A stretch of 64,000 bases of DNA from Leifsonia sp. Root112D2 (GCF_001424905.1 NZ_LMCU01000001.1:496001-560000); one strand, 5' to 3'; counted from the stretch's first letter, positions 10,275-18,723 are shown. The notes: generated from the letters alone by a model not told the origin. Program-made: numbers and translations.

Positions 10275-10532
10275 CTAGTGCCCGCCCGCGGGCAGCTCGA
10301 CGTGGTCGAGCGTGTACGGCGTCGGTTCGAGCGCCGCGGTCATGATCGCCTCCATCACGGGCTGGGGCACGAGGCAATCGGCGCAGGCATCCGCACCGGC
10401 CTCGATCTTCACGATCACGCGGTCGTTGCCGACGGCCGACCAGTTGAGCAGGTAACCGTCTGAGGCGAGCATGTCGCGGAACTGTTGAAGCGCATTATCC
10501 ACGGCTTCTGGACTTTCCATCGTGTCAGACAT
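10275..10532 (-). CDS. Small CxxC protein, NifU C-terminal-like
   Basis: An 85-residue protein with one CxxC motif (C50-A-D-C53) after the strand DRVIVKIEAG, followed by a helix and a final VELPAGGH strand. This resembles the NifU C-terminal (iron-sulfur scaffold/thioredoxin-like) pattern, but the match is by eye only. The start was set at the second of two adjacent ATGs (10535 and 10532), which follow a GGAG ribosome binding site; the ORF open from 10568 has no such site. It lies convergent with the dehydratase/FAD oxidoreductase pair and downstream of the IclR gene. A role in maturing or reducing a neighbouring enzyme is conjecture. Confidence 0.6.
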   Translation of the reverse strand: MSDTMESPEAVDNALQQFRDMLASDGYLLNWSAVGNDRVIVKIEAGADACADCLVPQPVMEAIMTAALEPTPYTLDHVELPAGGH

Positions 10533-10664
10533 CATCCGTCTCCAATCGTGCTGAACGCTGCGGGGCACTCGCGAGGCGAGGCTCTGTGAGTGGATTCAGC
10601 TAAGCACGCGGCTCTTCCGTATCTCGTACCGGGTTTCACCCGCCGGAAGACCGGATGCCGGAGC

Positions 10665-10681
10665 CTTCCATTGGGCGGAAG
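10665..10681. promoter_or_regulatory. Palindrome CTTCCATTGGGCGGAAG, possible IclR operator
   Basis: Inverted repeat CTTCC-N7-GGAAG in the 182-bp gap between the IclR gene and the small CxxC gene. Its core (TTCC-N7-GGAA) has the same 15-bp geometry as the perfect palindromes at 27624-27642 and 38869-38883 next to two other IclR genes. It is a candidate operator for the gene starting at 10532. Confidence 0.4.
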
Positions 10682-10714
10682 CACGCGACGGTCGCGCCCA
10701 GCGACCGCACGCCG

Positions 10715-11527
10715 TTACGTCGAGGGAGAATCGTAGATGACCACACTCGCGTGACCGCTCTCCCGCAGCGCGCGGGAGATGCCGTTGGCGGCGATGCGCA
10801 CCAGGTGAATCATGTTCTTCTCATCGACATCGTCACGCGTGAGCGCCAGTGACAGGGCAGCAACGACCGTTTTATCCGGCGCGAAGATCGGTGCGGCGAC
10901 ACCAACGTGAACGAGATCCGCCTGGCGATCGCTGATCGCATAACCCCGGCTGCGGATGTCGGCGAGCACCCGTTCGAGTACGTCGCGTTGGGTATAGGTA
11001 TATTCCGTTGTCGCCCGCAGCTCACCCGACAACACCTCCTCCTGCACCTCCTCGGGTGCGTGGGCGAGCAGAACCTGCGCGATGGCCGTCACATGCAGCG
11101 GGTACCGGTGGCCGGTGCGGGGCCGTCTGGGCACCTGGCGTGGGCTCTGGAATCTCTCGATCGAGACCAACTCGAGCCCCTCACGAATCGCCAGGTGTGC
11201 GGCGTATCCGGTCGTCTCATAAAGGTCTTGCAGGTAGGGGCGCGCAATGCGCTGCAGCCCCACCGATCGCGGGGCGAGGGAGGCCACCTCCCACAGGCGC
11301 AGGCCGATGCGATATTTACCTTCGCTGTCGCGCTCGAGGGCGCCCCACTCATTGAGCCGCTGAACGATTCGATAGCACGTGGCAATCGGCAAGCCGGTGT
11401 GGCGACTGATATCCGACAGGGACTGCCGCACCCGGCCGCCCTGAAACGTGCCGATGATGGCGAAGGCTCGATCTATCACCGAGCGGGCTCCACCGCCGGG
11501 GTCTTCATCGAGCCGCTCTGCCGTCAT
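10715..11527 (-). CDS. IclR-family transcriptional regulator
   Basis: Two-domain IclR regulator of 270 residues. The N-terminal winged helix-turn-helix (about residues 16-70) includes SLSDISRHTGLPIATCYRIVQ as recognition segment. The C-terminal effector domain contains GHRYPLHVTAIAQVLLA and the ending block with AALSLAL. It closely resembles the regulator at 46401-47207 along nearly its whole length, so the two are recent paralogues. It starts only 7 bp after the lipid kinase stop, but its function more likely concerns the dehydratase/FAD oxidoreductase pair on its other side. IclR proteins usually sense small organic acids and control catabolic operons. Confidence 0.9.
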   Translation of the reverse strand: MTAERLDEDPGGGARSVIDRAFAIIGTFQGGRVRQSLSDISRHTGLPIATCYRIVQRLNEWGALERDSEGKYRIGLRLWEVASLAPRSVGLQRIARPYLQDLYETTGYAAHLAIREGLELVSIERFQSPRQVPRRPRTGHRYPLHVTAIAQVLLAHAPEEVQEEVLSGELRATTEYTYTQRDVLERVLADIRSRGYAISDRQADLVHVGVAAPIFAPDKTVVAALSLALTRDDVDEKNMIHLVRIAANGISRALRESGHASVVIYDSPST

Positions 11528-11534
11528 CTGACTA

Positions 11535-12524
11535 TTATCCCGCGTTCACCTCCGAGCCAGCGGCCGGCTGTTCGCGCGGTATGCGCACGAGCAGGCCTCC
11601 ACGCTCGAGGCTCACTCGAATCGCGGTCACCTCGCCGAAAGCATCCCCGTCGAGTTCGATCTTCTCCGGCCGCCCGAATGTCGCGTCAAGGCTCTCGCTC
11701 GTCTCATACCTGAGCGGCCGGATCGGCTTCGTCTCACCGAGAAGTCGTCGACCCGTGCGGGTGCGCCGAAGGATGCCGTTCTCCCAGGCCACGCGCAGCC
11801 AGATGCGCAGCCATCCCAGCGCGCCTTCCGGCCGCAGCATCACGATATCGAGCAGACCGTCGTCGATTTTGGCGTCAGGCATGAGCACCATGTTGGCGGG
11901 GAGCGACCCGCAGTTGCCCACGATGAAGGTGTGCACCGTCGCCCGGTGAGGTGCACCCGAGTTCAGGCGGTACCGAACATGAAGCTCGTTACCATCGCGA
12001 AGTGACTTGGCGATCGAAGTCACGTAGGCGAGCCAGCCCGCGCGTTTCTTCAGGGCGTCATCGGAGTTCTCGATCATCTGGGCATCGATTCCCAGCCCCG
12101 CCATGACCGCGAATGCGCGGCGATCCACCGACGAATCCGGGCGTCGAAGGTCGATGATGCCCACGTCGATCGGCTTGTCGGTACCGGAGAAAGCCGTCTC
12201 GAGGCCAGTCTCGAGGTCATCCAGTTGCAGCTCGAGATTGCGGGCCAGCAGGTTTCCCGTTCCGGAAGGAAGGAGAGCGAGAGGGATGCCCGAGCCTCGC
12301 AGACCCTCTCCGACTGCCCGAACGGTGCCGTCGCCCCCGGCGGCGATCACGACATCGGCAGACGTCTCGATGGCCTCGCCCGCCTGACCGGCGCCGGGAT
12401 CTTCCTCGGTCGTCTCGATCCACAGCGACGCATCCCAGCCATGGCGTTTCTCGGCCTCAGCGACGGCGTTTGTGAGAGCATCCAACTCGACCTTGACCGG
12501 GTTGTAGATTATGGCAGCGCGCAT
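11535..12524 (-). CDS. Diacylglycerol/lipid kinase family protein
   Basis: DagK-like lipid kinase of 329 residues that would phosphorylate diacylglycerol or a related lipid at the membrane face. The catalytic domain shows AAGGDGTV (GGDGT at 63-67) and LPSGTGN (85-91), the two nucleotide-binding motifs of the family. The C-terminal half carries the usual beta-rich domain (IDVGIIDL, NCGSLPANMVL, ELDGDAFGEVTAI). It lies 15 bp downstream of a PAP2 phosphatase gene, which would catalyse the opposing reaction, so the pair may recycle phosphatidate and diacylglycerol. The start ATG 12524 begins directly with the Rossmann-like strand MRAAIIYNP, as expected. Confidence 0.9.
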   Translation of the reverse strand: MRAAIIYNPVKVELDALTNAVAEAEKRHGWDASLWIETTEEDPGAGQAGEAIETSADVVIAAGGDGTVRAVGEGLRGSGIPLALLPSGTGNLLARNLELQLDDLETGLETAFSGTDKPIDVGIIDLRRPDSSVDRRAFAVMAGLGIDAQMIENSDDALKKRAGWLAYVTSIAKSLRDGNELHVRYRLNSGAPHRATVHTFIVGNCGSLPANMVLMPDAKIDDGLLDIVMLRPEGALGWLRIWLRVAWENGILRRTRTGRRLLGETKPIRPLRYETSESLDATFGRPEKIELDGDAFGEVTAIRVSLERGGLLVRIPREQPAAGSEVNAG

Positions 12525-12539
12525 GCACCCACCATACGA

Positions 12540-13280
12540 TCATTGCTCGGCGTTGCCTCCCGCATCCGGTTTTATCGGATGCGTCTCGAGCTTCACCCAG
12601 ATCGGCGAGTGCGGCAATCGTCGCTCGCGATAGAGCCGCAGGGCGAGTGGAGCCCAGATGATGACGGCGATGCCGACACCAACGAGCATGCCGCCGATGG
12701 TGTCCGAGATCCAGTGGGCGCCAAGATAGGTGCGGCTGAGCATCATCAGGAGGGTGTACACGGTGCCCGTCACCCACACCCAGGTTCGCCAGAAAATGAT
12801 GCCGAGCGTGGTCGCAATGAGCGCCGCATTCGCGCTGTGGCCGGAAGGGAACGATCCAAAGTCGGGTTGCACGAGGATGTCGGTCGGTCGCGGGCGCCCG
12901 ACAATGTTCTTGATGATCACCACAACGGTCGCGCTGACAATGGTCGCTATCGCGTAGTACAGGGCTGCCCACGGGCGCCGCCAGAGAAGCAGTCCGCCGA
13001 TTATCGCGAGCGGCACGATGACGATTGAACTGATGCCGCCGCCGACCCAGTTGAACACCAGCGCCGGTATGGTCCACACCGGGGCGCGCGCCTCAACGAG
13101 CTCGCCCATCCACTCGACCTCGAAGCCGAACGGCTTGTCGGCCTCACGGTAGAAGATCACCGCCGCGAGAAGAATGACGAGAAGGAGTGCCCCAACAGCC
13201 GAGACAACCCACCACAGCCGGGCAATCCGCACTTCACCGGGAGCATCGCTGTTGACGACGTCACTAATTTTCTCCGCCAT
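12540..13280 (-). CDS. PAP2-family membrane phosphatase
   Basis: Integral membrane phosphatase of 246 residues acting on lipid phosphates or undecaprenyl diphosphate. It has the three PAP2 motifs: KNIVGRPRP (124-132), PSGHS (145-149) and SRTYLGAHWISD (182-193), with catalytic His residues in the second and third. About six membrane helices are visible, the first at 22-44. It is the first gene of a minus-strand series (PAP2, lipid kinase, IclR) with gaps of 15 and 7 bp, and is divergent from the DUF1206 gene across only 41 bp. Confidence 0.92.
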   Translation of the reverse strand: MAEKISDVVNSDAPGEVRIARLWWVVSAVGALLLVILLAAVIFYREADKPFGFEVEWMGELVEARAPVWTIPALVFNWVGGGISSIVIVPLAIIGGLLLWRRPWAALYYAIATIVSATVVVIIKNIVGRPRPTDILVQPDFGSFPSGHSANAALIATTLGIIFWRTWVWVTGTVYTLLMMLSRTYLGAHWISDTIGGMLVGVGIAVIIWAPLALRLYRERRLPHSPIWVKLETHPIKPDAGGNAEQ

Positions 13281-13308
13281 TCATCGATCGTAAGCGGAGC
13301 GGCGCGGC

Positions 13309-13314
13309 TATGCT
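13309..13314 (+). promoter_or_regulatory. -10 box TATGCT of a leaderless promoter
   Basis: TATGCT lies 7 bp before the ATG at 13322. With the usual 6-8 bp from -10 to transcription start, the mRNA would begin at or next to the start codon, that is a leaderless message. No Shine-Dalgarno is present. This supports ATG 13322 over the in-frame ATG 13310, which falls within the -10 box. Confidence 0.5.
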
Positions 13315-13321
13315 AAGCGCG

Positions 13322-14134
13322 ATGAGCACTCCAGCGGGGCGGGCGGCACGCTCGGCCAAGAACAGCACCGTGATGCACGTGCTCGCGCGCGCGGGCTTCG
13401 TGGCGAGCGGTCTTCTCCACCTCATCATCGGATTCATCGCCATCGCACTGGCTACCGGTACGGGCGGCGGCACGGAGGCCGACCAGTCCGGCGCGCTCTC
13501 CCAGCTCACCCGGGCTCCCGGCGGCCAACTGCTGCTGTGGTGCGCCACCATCGGTTTCGCCGCCCTCGGCCTGTGGCTGCTGCTCAGTGCCTTTGCCGAC
13601 CGTTCCTGGCAGGGCAAGCGGTCACGGGCCGCGCACATCGTGCAGAACCTTGCCAAAGGCGTCATCTATCTCGTTCTTGCATTCACCGCCTTCACCTTCG
13701 CGCGGGGAGGCACGGACAGTTCGGCGCAATCGACCAGCCAAATCGGGGGAACCCTGCTGCGTGCCCCGGGCGGTGTGTTCGTTGTCGTTGCGATAGGCAT
13801 CGTTCTACTCGGCATCGCCGGCTACATGGTCTTCAAGGGCGTCAGCAAGCGCTTCGAGCGGGACATCCGCGTGCCGTCCGGCCCGACAGGCCGCGCGATA
13901 AGCATCCTCGGCGTTATCGGATACGTGGCTCGTGGGGTCGCCCTCGGCGCCGTCGGGGTGCTGTTTCTCGTCGGGGCCGCAACACACGATGCGAGCAAGA
14001 CGACCGGGCTGGACGGCGCACTCAGGTCGTTTGTGAGTTTGCCGTTCGGCATGGTCGTGCTCATCGCCATCGGGGTTGGATGGCTCGCCTACGGCATCTA
14101 CGCGTTCTTCCGCGCCCGCCTCGCCCGCCTCTGA
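13322..14134 (+). CDS. DUF1206 domain membrane protein
   Basis: A 270-residue integral membrane protein made of three repeats of about 70-80 residues, each with two helices. The repeats begin LARAGFVASGLLHLIIGFIA, NLAKGVIYLVLAFTAFTF and IGYVARGVALGAVGVLFLVG. This triple-repeat pattern is that of DUF1206, a family common in actinobacteria with no established function. It sits between two PAP2 phosphatase genes, which hints at an envelope-lipid role, but that is only context. The start at 13322 is preferred because of the leaderless -10 box. Confidence 0.88.
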   Translation: MSTPAGRAARSAKNSTVMHVLARAGFVASGLLHLIIGFIAIALATGTGGGTEADQSGALSQLTRAPGGQLLLWCATIGFAALGLWLLLSAFADRSWQGKRSRAAHIVQNLAKGVIYLVLAFTAFTFARGGTDSSAQSTSQIGGTLLRAPGGVFVVVAIGIVLLGIAGYMVFKGVSKRFERDIRVPSGPTGRAISILGVIGYVARGVALGAVGVLFLVGAATHDASKTTGLDGALRSFVSLPFGMVVLIAIGVGWLAYGIYAFFRARLARL

Positions 14135-14141
14135 TCGCCAC

Positions 14142-14891
14142 TCATTCCAGCGCGGCGGGCGGCCCGACGCGAACAGTGCGCCAGGTGTCGACGGCTATCA
14201 CGCTGCCGAAGACGATGAGCGAGAGCGAGATGGATGCCAGCACGTCGGTCGGCCAGTGGTAGCCCAGATAGACCCGGCATGCGGCTATGGCTGTCACGAG
14301 AGCGGCAGCCACGACGAATGCGACCACGGCCGACACCGGATTCTGGCGGCGCGAAAACACCAGGAACGTCACGATGAGGAGAAAGTCGGTCGCGCCCATC
14401 ACATGCCCGGAAGGGAATGACGGAGTGTGATCCACATCCAGCAGCATCGCGTCGATCGGTGGCCTCTCCCGGCCGATCACGGGTGCAAGGATCTGCACGA
14501 TAGCGACGCCAACGATCATGCCCCCAGCCAGCAGCAGCGGTCGCCAGGCATGCCTCGCCGCGAAGCCCCACCACAGTGTTGTGACCAGAATGATGACCGG
14601 CATGGCAACGGGCCCGAAGACCATGGCCAGCACCGCCATGACGCCCGTCAATGCCGGCGAGCGCATGCCCTCCAGCCAGCCTTGAACCGGCCTGTCGATC
14701 GCTGAGAGCCCGTCGCTTTCGCGCACCGAATCCAGGATGACTAAGAATGCGACCAGCCCGACCACGGCGAGCACGCCGGCGATGAGGTAGAGGTTGCGTC
14801 TGGAGGACGCAGGCACCTCTCGCGCCTCAACGATGAACTTCGCGTGGAACCGGCGTAAAGCCCCACGATCTTCGCCCGACGATGTGGCCAT
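14142..14891 (-). CDS. PAP2-family membrane phosphatase
   Basis: A second PAP2 phosphatase (249 residues), convergent with the DUF1206 gene. The motifs are GRERP, FPSGHVMGA and CRVYLGYHWPTDVLA, which supply the conserved Arg, the two His residues and the Asp of the family. The first motif lacks the usual leading Lys (QILAPVIGRERP), a variation tolerated in some bacterial members. Several hydrophobic segments follow an N-terminal cytoplasmic stretch. The substrate is probably a lipid phosphate or diphosphate. ATG 14891 is preferred over the adjacent GTG 14894. Confidence 0.9.
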   Translation of the reverse strand: MATSSGEDRGALRRFHAKFIVEAREVPASSRRNLYLIAGVLAVVGLVAFLVILDSVRESDGLSAIDRPVQGWLEGMRSPALTGVMAVLAMVFGPVAMPVIILVTTLWWGFAARHAWRPLLLAGGMIVGVAIVQILAPVIGRERPPIDAMLLDVDHTPSFPSGHVMGATDFLLIVTFLVFSRRQNPVSAVVAFVVAAALVTAIAACRVYLGYHWPTDVLASISLSLIVFGSVIAVDTWRTVRVGPPAALE

Positions 14892-15155
14892 CACTCACTA
14901 CCTCCCGGCGTCGTTTGCGCTGGCGACCACGGAGTTGCTCTGGCGCAACTCGCTCTCGTGCACCAGTAAAGAACCCACAACCTGCTTCAGCATGCGTGTA
15001 AGGCTAGCGCGCGATTCGGCACTTCAGTTCTTCCTCTGCCCCGGTAGAGTGCGGTCACTGCATGCATATCGCCATCGCATGCGAAAGGCGGATGCCGGAC
15101 ACGACGTGCCAATTTCGCTCTCGCTCGATGAGTCTTCTTCGAGGCTGTAGGCGAC

Positions 15156-15935
15156 CTATCGCTCCTCGGCGGCGCGGTGCGCGAAGTCGAGGAGCCGCTG
15201 CTGCGATTCCGCATAGGAGGTCGCGGTCGGCATCGGACGCCCGTTCTGCACGGCAGTAGCGACGTGAACTGCAGCGTCGATCGCGACACGGTAAGGCAGA
15301 GACCCTGTGCTGACGCGCCGCACGCCGAGGTCCTTCAAATCAGCAAGGCTCGGGCCTGGCACGACTAACACGTTGACCGGAAGCGGTATCGATGCGGTCA
15401 GTTGCTCCAGTGTCTTCGGGTCGGCCGCACCAGGAACAAAAATGCAATCTGCACCCGCGTCGGCATAGGCCTTCGCCCGGTCGACAACAGCGTCAACGGT
15501 GTCGTCCTCATGAAACCAGAAAGAGTCGACCCGGGCGTTGACGAACACCTCAGGGCTGGTCTTCTTGATCGCAGTGATCTTCGACGCGGGAAACGTGGGG
15601 TCGACGAGCCTTCCGCCAGCAGAGTCCTCGATGTTTACACCGTCAACGTCGAGACCGGCAACCAGGGCTGCGACCGCCGCGGGGTCGTCACTGTACCCGT
15701 CCTCGATGTCGGCGGAGAGATACACAGGAAGCGCGTGAAGCCTCGCTAACAGGGCGACGGTGGCTTCGCGGCTCCCTCCCTCTGCATCGGGGCGTCCGAT
15801 CGACGCGTTCACCCCGAAACTCGTTGTGCCGACTGCCGCAAATCCGGCTGCCGCGAAAGCGAGCGCCGAACCAACATCCCACGCATTCGGCAGCAGTAGC
15901 GGCTCGTCCTCGAAGTGCAGATCACGAAAAGTCAT
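15156..15935 (-). CDS. Isocitrate lyase/PEP mutase-superfamily protein
   Basis: A 259-residue enzyme of the phosphoenolpyruvate mutase / isocitrate lyase superfamily. It starts with the characteristic LLLPNAWDVGSALAFAAAGF block. It keeps ADIEDGYSDDP (75-85) and VNIEDS (100-105), where the acidic residues bind Mg2+ in this fold. The isocitrate lyase KKCGH motif is absent, so a lyase of the carboxyvinyl-carboxyphosphonate mutase or methylisocitrate/oxaloacetase-like branch is more likely. ATG 15935 is chosen because GGAGGAG stands 5 bp before it, whereas the upstream ATG 15962 has no such site. No neighbour indicates the substrate. Confidence 0.86.
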   Translation of the reverse strand: MTFRDLHFEDEPLLLPNAWDVGSALAFAAAGFAAVGTTSFGVNASIGRPDAEGGSREATVALLARLHALPVYLSADIEDGYSDDPAAVAALVAGLDVDGVNIEDSAGGRLVDPTFPASKITAIKKTSPEVFVNARVDSFWFHEDDTVDAVVDRAKAYADAGADCIFVPGAADPKTLEQLTASIPLPVNVLVVPGPSLADLKDLGVRRVSTGSLPYRVAIDAAVHVATAVQNGRPMPTATSYAESQQRLLDFAHRAAEER

Positions 15936-16600
15936 CAACTCTCCTCCACGATCAATCTCCAACGGACAACCACTGTTGATCAGGGACAGGACAGTTGGAT
16001 CGCGTCAATATATGGTGACACGAGGAGCGTTTCGTGTCAGCCCCGATCTTGGCGATTGCCCGCCCTTGTTGCCGGCCCGTTTGCGCGTCTGCAACGAATT
16101 CAGGCTGCGGCGGCAACCCGGATGTCGGCCGAACGTGAGGCGATATTCCGTCGCGTCGCATTGCTTATTAGAGGGCAACTGTCTGGACCCAATACCGCCG
16201 AAGCGTCAGAGATCTATTGGTCCACAACTGTCAGAGAAGTCCTGAGACATAACACTTCGCACGGTGATTCCCGAGAGCGGTCACCCTTCACCTGAACGCC
16301 GAGCTCGACGAAACATGTCGCGATTTCCCGGGGGATGCGCGCCGCCTAGCGCCCGACCGGGCAAGAGGGCAACTCGGTCAGCTATGCCGAGGGGCGTTAC
16401 CGTCCGCAGGTACCGCATGAAGCGATCGACAAAATTGCTTGTTCCGTAGTTCGTACCGTTCCGCGCAACACGGAACATGGTACTTTCTGGAACCCAGTCC
16501 AACGAGCAGGCCTAAAGTCGCAGCGAGAAGTTCGCCCGCCACCGCGGAACCCTGCTACCGCGCCATGACGCCACCTGCTTCGCCGTCATGGCCGGCGACC
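15936..16600. other. 665-bp intergenic stretch without a supported gene
   Basis: No open frame here has a ribosome binding site or recognisable product; the longest (15915-16295 plus, 126 aa) shows no family pattern. The only clear structure is the palindrome at 16453-16483. If the HTH gene at 16601 was once half of a two-gene unit, its partner would have been here, but I see no recognisable remnant. Confidence 0.5.
16453..16483. promoter_or_regulatory. Orphan dyad GTTCCG-N7-CGGAAC with outer GTACC/GGTAC arms
   Basis: The core GTTCCGCGCAACACGGAAC (16458-16476) is a perfect 6-bp inverted repeat around 7 bp. It is flanked by GTACC (16453-16457) and GGTAC (16479-16483). It looks like an operator for a dimeric regulator, yet the nearest start codon in the right direction is 15935, more than 500 bp away. 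Confidence 0.45.
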
Positions 16601-17257
16601 CTAGCGGCGCCATTCGATGCCCTTCAATAGCTCGAGCGCGCGGCCATCCTCACGCGGGCGATTCCAGTCAACAAGGTCCGCAATGACCAGCCCCAGACCG
16701 ACAGGCTCGGGGGGCCGCTTCGCGACGACACGAAGACGGATATTCGGTGACACGGACTCAACCAGCAGATTGTCGCGTAAGAATCCATCCAGATCGGCAG
16801 CCGCGATGTAGCCCTCGAACTCGCCTGCGGCCGAGAGCCCTGCACGCGGGTCGCTGATACCGGATGCCGCAACTCTCGAGTCCGCAGCGATCTCGGCGAT
16901 GTCAGCCACGTTCGCGGCAACATCTACAACGCGGATCTGGCGACCCCGCATCCACGAATAGAGCAGCCGCAGCGGATCATCATTGTTACGAAGACGCTCG
17001 ACGTACTTACTGAGAAAGAAGCGCTCCTGAGCGTCGATTCCACCGGGTTCATTGCCCGACATCGCGTTGACGAGCAACCCGGCCATCCTAGGACTCAAAG
17101 GTCGACGATTCGCCACCCGCTGATTCACCTCGGCCTGCTCGATCACCCACGATCTACCCACACGCTGAGCGACGATCTGACCTGACTTGATCATCGCGAG
17201 CGCACGCTGCCGAGACACCCCACGGACCTCAGCAAACTCGGCGACACTCAACTGCAT
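16601..17257 (-). CDS. Helix-turn-helix DNA-binding protein, orphan antitoxin-like
   Basis: A 218-residue protein. The N-terminal excisionase/MerR-like helix-turn-helix (MQLSVAEFAEVRGVSRQRAL, then IKSGQIVAQRVGRSWVI) is followed by RRPLSPRMAGLLV and a longer C-terminal region of unknown fold. In my memory of actinobacterial genomes, HTH proteins with a RPLSPRMA block stand directly upstream of AbiEii-type nucleotidyltransferase toxins; no such toxin is present here. ATG 17257 is chosen because a promoter placed for leaderless transcription ends 6 bp before it; the upstream TTG 17281 falls inside that promoter. The protein is 150 bp downstream of the DUF4143 ATPase gene. Confidence 0.65.
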   Translation of the reverse strand: MQLSVAEFAEVRGVSRQRALAMIKSGQIVAQRVGRSWVIEQAEVNQRVANRRPLSPRMAGLLVNAMSGNEPGGIDAQERFFLSKYVERLRNNDDPLRLLYSWMRGRQIRVVDVAANVADIAEIAADSRVAASGISDPRAGLSAAGEFEGYIAAADLDGFLRDNLLVESVSPNIRLRVVAKRPPEPVGLGLVIADLVDWNRPREDGRALELLKGIEWRR

Positions 17258-17263
17258 TGAACT

Positions 17264-17292
17264 ATTATTGTCGATTGACAATGGAAACTCAA
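17264..17292 (-). promoter_or_regulatory. Leaderless promoter with internal ATTGTC-N4-GACAAT operator
   Basis: On the minus strand, TTGAGT (17287-17292) and AATAAT (17264-17269) are separated by 17 bp. Six further bases lead to ATG 17257, so the transcript would start at the ATG. The perfect palindrome ATTGTC-AATC-GACAAT (17267-17282) lies in the spacer, where a bound HTH dimer would block the polymerase. Autoregulation is the likely reading. Confidence 0.5.
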
Positions 17293-17407
17293 TCGCGCTG
17301 TGTCAATCTGAGTCTGAAGGCTGCAGTCTCGGCCCGGCCGGCTGGACGAATCGGCCAGTGCCTGACCATCGAGTCGCGACTAAGGAGGAAATGGCCTGGC
17401 CCGACGC

Positions 17408-18673
17408 TCAGGGACCGAACGCGCCGAGCGGAACTACGTCTACACCGTCGTCACGTCGGTATGCATATTTGGTCGTCGTGATCACGGCGAGGAATTTGGG
17501 CTTCCCCACTTTTGAGGTGTCGACCTTTTCGTTGAACCTGAGAAGTGAAGCTGCCGCCTCGTCGACCCGGTTGTCACCAAGTTTGATTTCTATGGCCGCC
17601 CAAGACCCATCCCGAAGTGTGACGATGGCATCAACCTCGAGACCAGAGGCATCCCTATAGTGCTTGATCGTTCCGTCTAGTGCCTGCGCGAAGATACGAA
17701 GATCGCGGATGACCAGGGACTCAAAGAGGAATCCCAACGTGTTCAGATCCTTGAGCAACATCGCTGGGGACGCCCCAAGTGCCGCAACAGCGAGAGACGG
17801 ATCCACAAAATGCCGCTTCGGCGATTTGCGTACAACATCGCGAGAACGCAGATGAGTCGCCCAGCTGCCCTGGTTCTCGACCAGCATGAGCCGCTCCAGG
17901 GTCGACACGTATTCAGCGGCTGTCTCCGCCTTCATCGAGTCTCCGGCGATGCTCGCGTCTGCGGCAAGTTTGGAATCGGCAACCTCCGTTGCAACGTTTC
18001 GCGCCAGCGTCCCCAATAGACGCTGGACCCTCGCCGGGTCACGCCTGGTGGAATCGACGCGCGGGAAGTCGGCCCGCACAACATCACCGAGGTACGACCT
18101 CATTGCACGACCCGCGTTCTCTGCAGTCATCGCCTGGAAGCCCGGCCACCCACCAATACAGAGACGTTCGACGGTGTCACTCAGCGACAAGCCCGCTGTC
18201 ACGCTTTTTGCCGGCTCGCCCTCCATGAGCGCTTTAAACGACACAGAGCCATCCGAGTGGCCCGATTCATACAAACTCATCGGGCGCATTTTCAGCCGCA
18301 TGATTCGCCCCGCGCCCGTATGCCGGGTTACGTCGTCTGCTGGCACTGATGAGCCGGTGAGAATGAACTGGCCCGGCTCGCGGCGATTGTCGATCTCTTG
18401 CCGAACGGCATTCCAAAGACCTGGCTCTAACTGCCATTCGTCGATCACCCTAGGCGTGTCCCCGGCCAGCAATAGAGATGGTTCAACGCCAGCTAATGCG
18501 CGTGCCGACGCGTCAGTGTCGAGGCGGACCGAACTGCTCCCGTGCTCCAAGGCTGTCGCTGTTTTCCCGCTCGCCCGCGGACCTTCGATGAGCACTCCGC
18601 CGAGAGTTGAGAGCGCTTCCTGAATCTCTGCGTCGATAATTCGAGGTCTGTAGTCGCTGTTGATGGCTGCCAC
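17408..18673 (-). CDS. AAA_14/DUF4143 ATP-binding protein
   Basis: A 421-residue protein of the AAA_14 plus DUF4143 architecture. The ATPase domain has a P-loop GPRASGKT (31-38), a Walker B-like VIDEWQ, and the sensor block FILTGSS. The C-terminal part contains SGLEVDAIVTL followed by WAAIEIKLG, which looks like a PD-(D/E)xK nuclease-type motif, as usual for DUF4143. The function of these proteins is unsettled; many are strain-variable and have been suspected of toxin-antitoxin or defence roles. The start is a GTG with only a weak upstream purine stretch. Four 23-bp iterons lie 56-134 bp upstream. The gene is in a small islet next to two tRNA genes. Confidence 0.88.
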   Translation of the reverse strand: MAAINSDYRPRIIDAEIQEALSTLGGVLIEGPRASGKTATALEHGSSSVRLDTDASARALAGVEPSLLLAGDTPRVIDEWQLEPGLWNAVRQEIDNRREPGQFILTGSSVPADDVTRHTGAGRIMRLKMRPMSLYESGHSDGSVSFKALMEGEPAKSVTAGLSLSDTVERLCIGGWPGFQAMTAENAGRAMRSYLGDVVRADFPRVDSTRRDPARVQRLLGTLARNVATEVADSKLAADASIAGDSMKAETAAEYVSTLERLMLVENQGSWATHLRSRDVVRKSPKRHFVDPSLAVAALGASPAMLLKDLNTLGFLFESLVIRDLRIFAQALDGTIKHYRDASGLEVDAIVTLRDGSWAAIEIKLGDNRVDEAAASLLRFNEKVDTSKVGKPKFLAVITTTKYAYRRDDGVDVVPLGAFGP

Positions 18674-18723
18674 GATTTGATCCCATCTTTGCTTTCTCCG
18701 GTCACTTTACCCCGCTACTGATC

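Noticed and set aside
15915..16295. 126-residue plus-strand frame in the gap after the PEP-mutase-like gene
   Set aside because: No ribosome binding site, no recognisable motif and it begins inside the neighbouring gene's 5' end.
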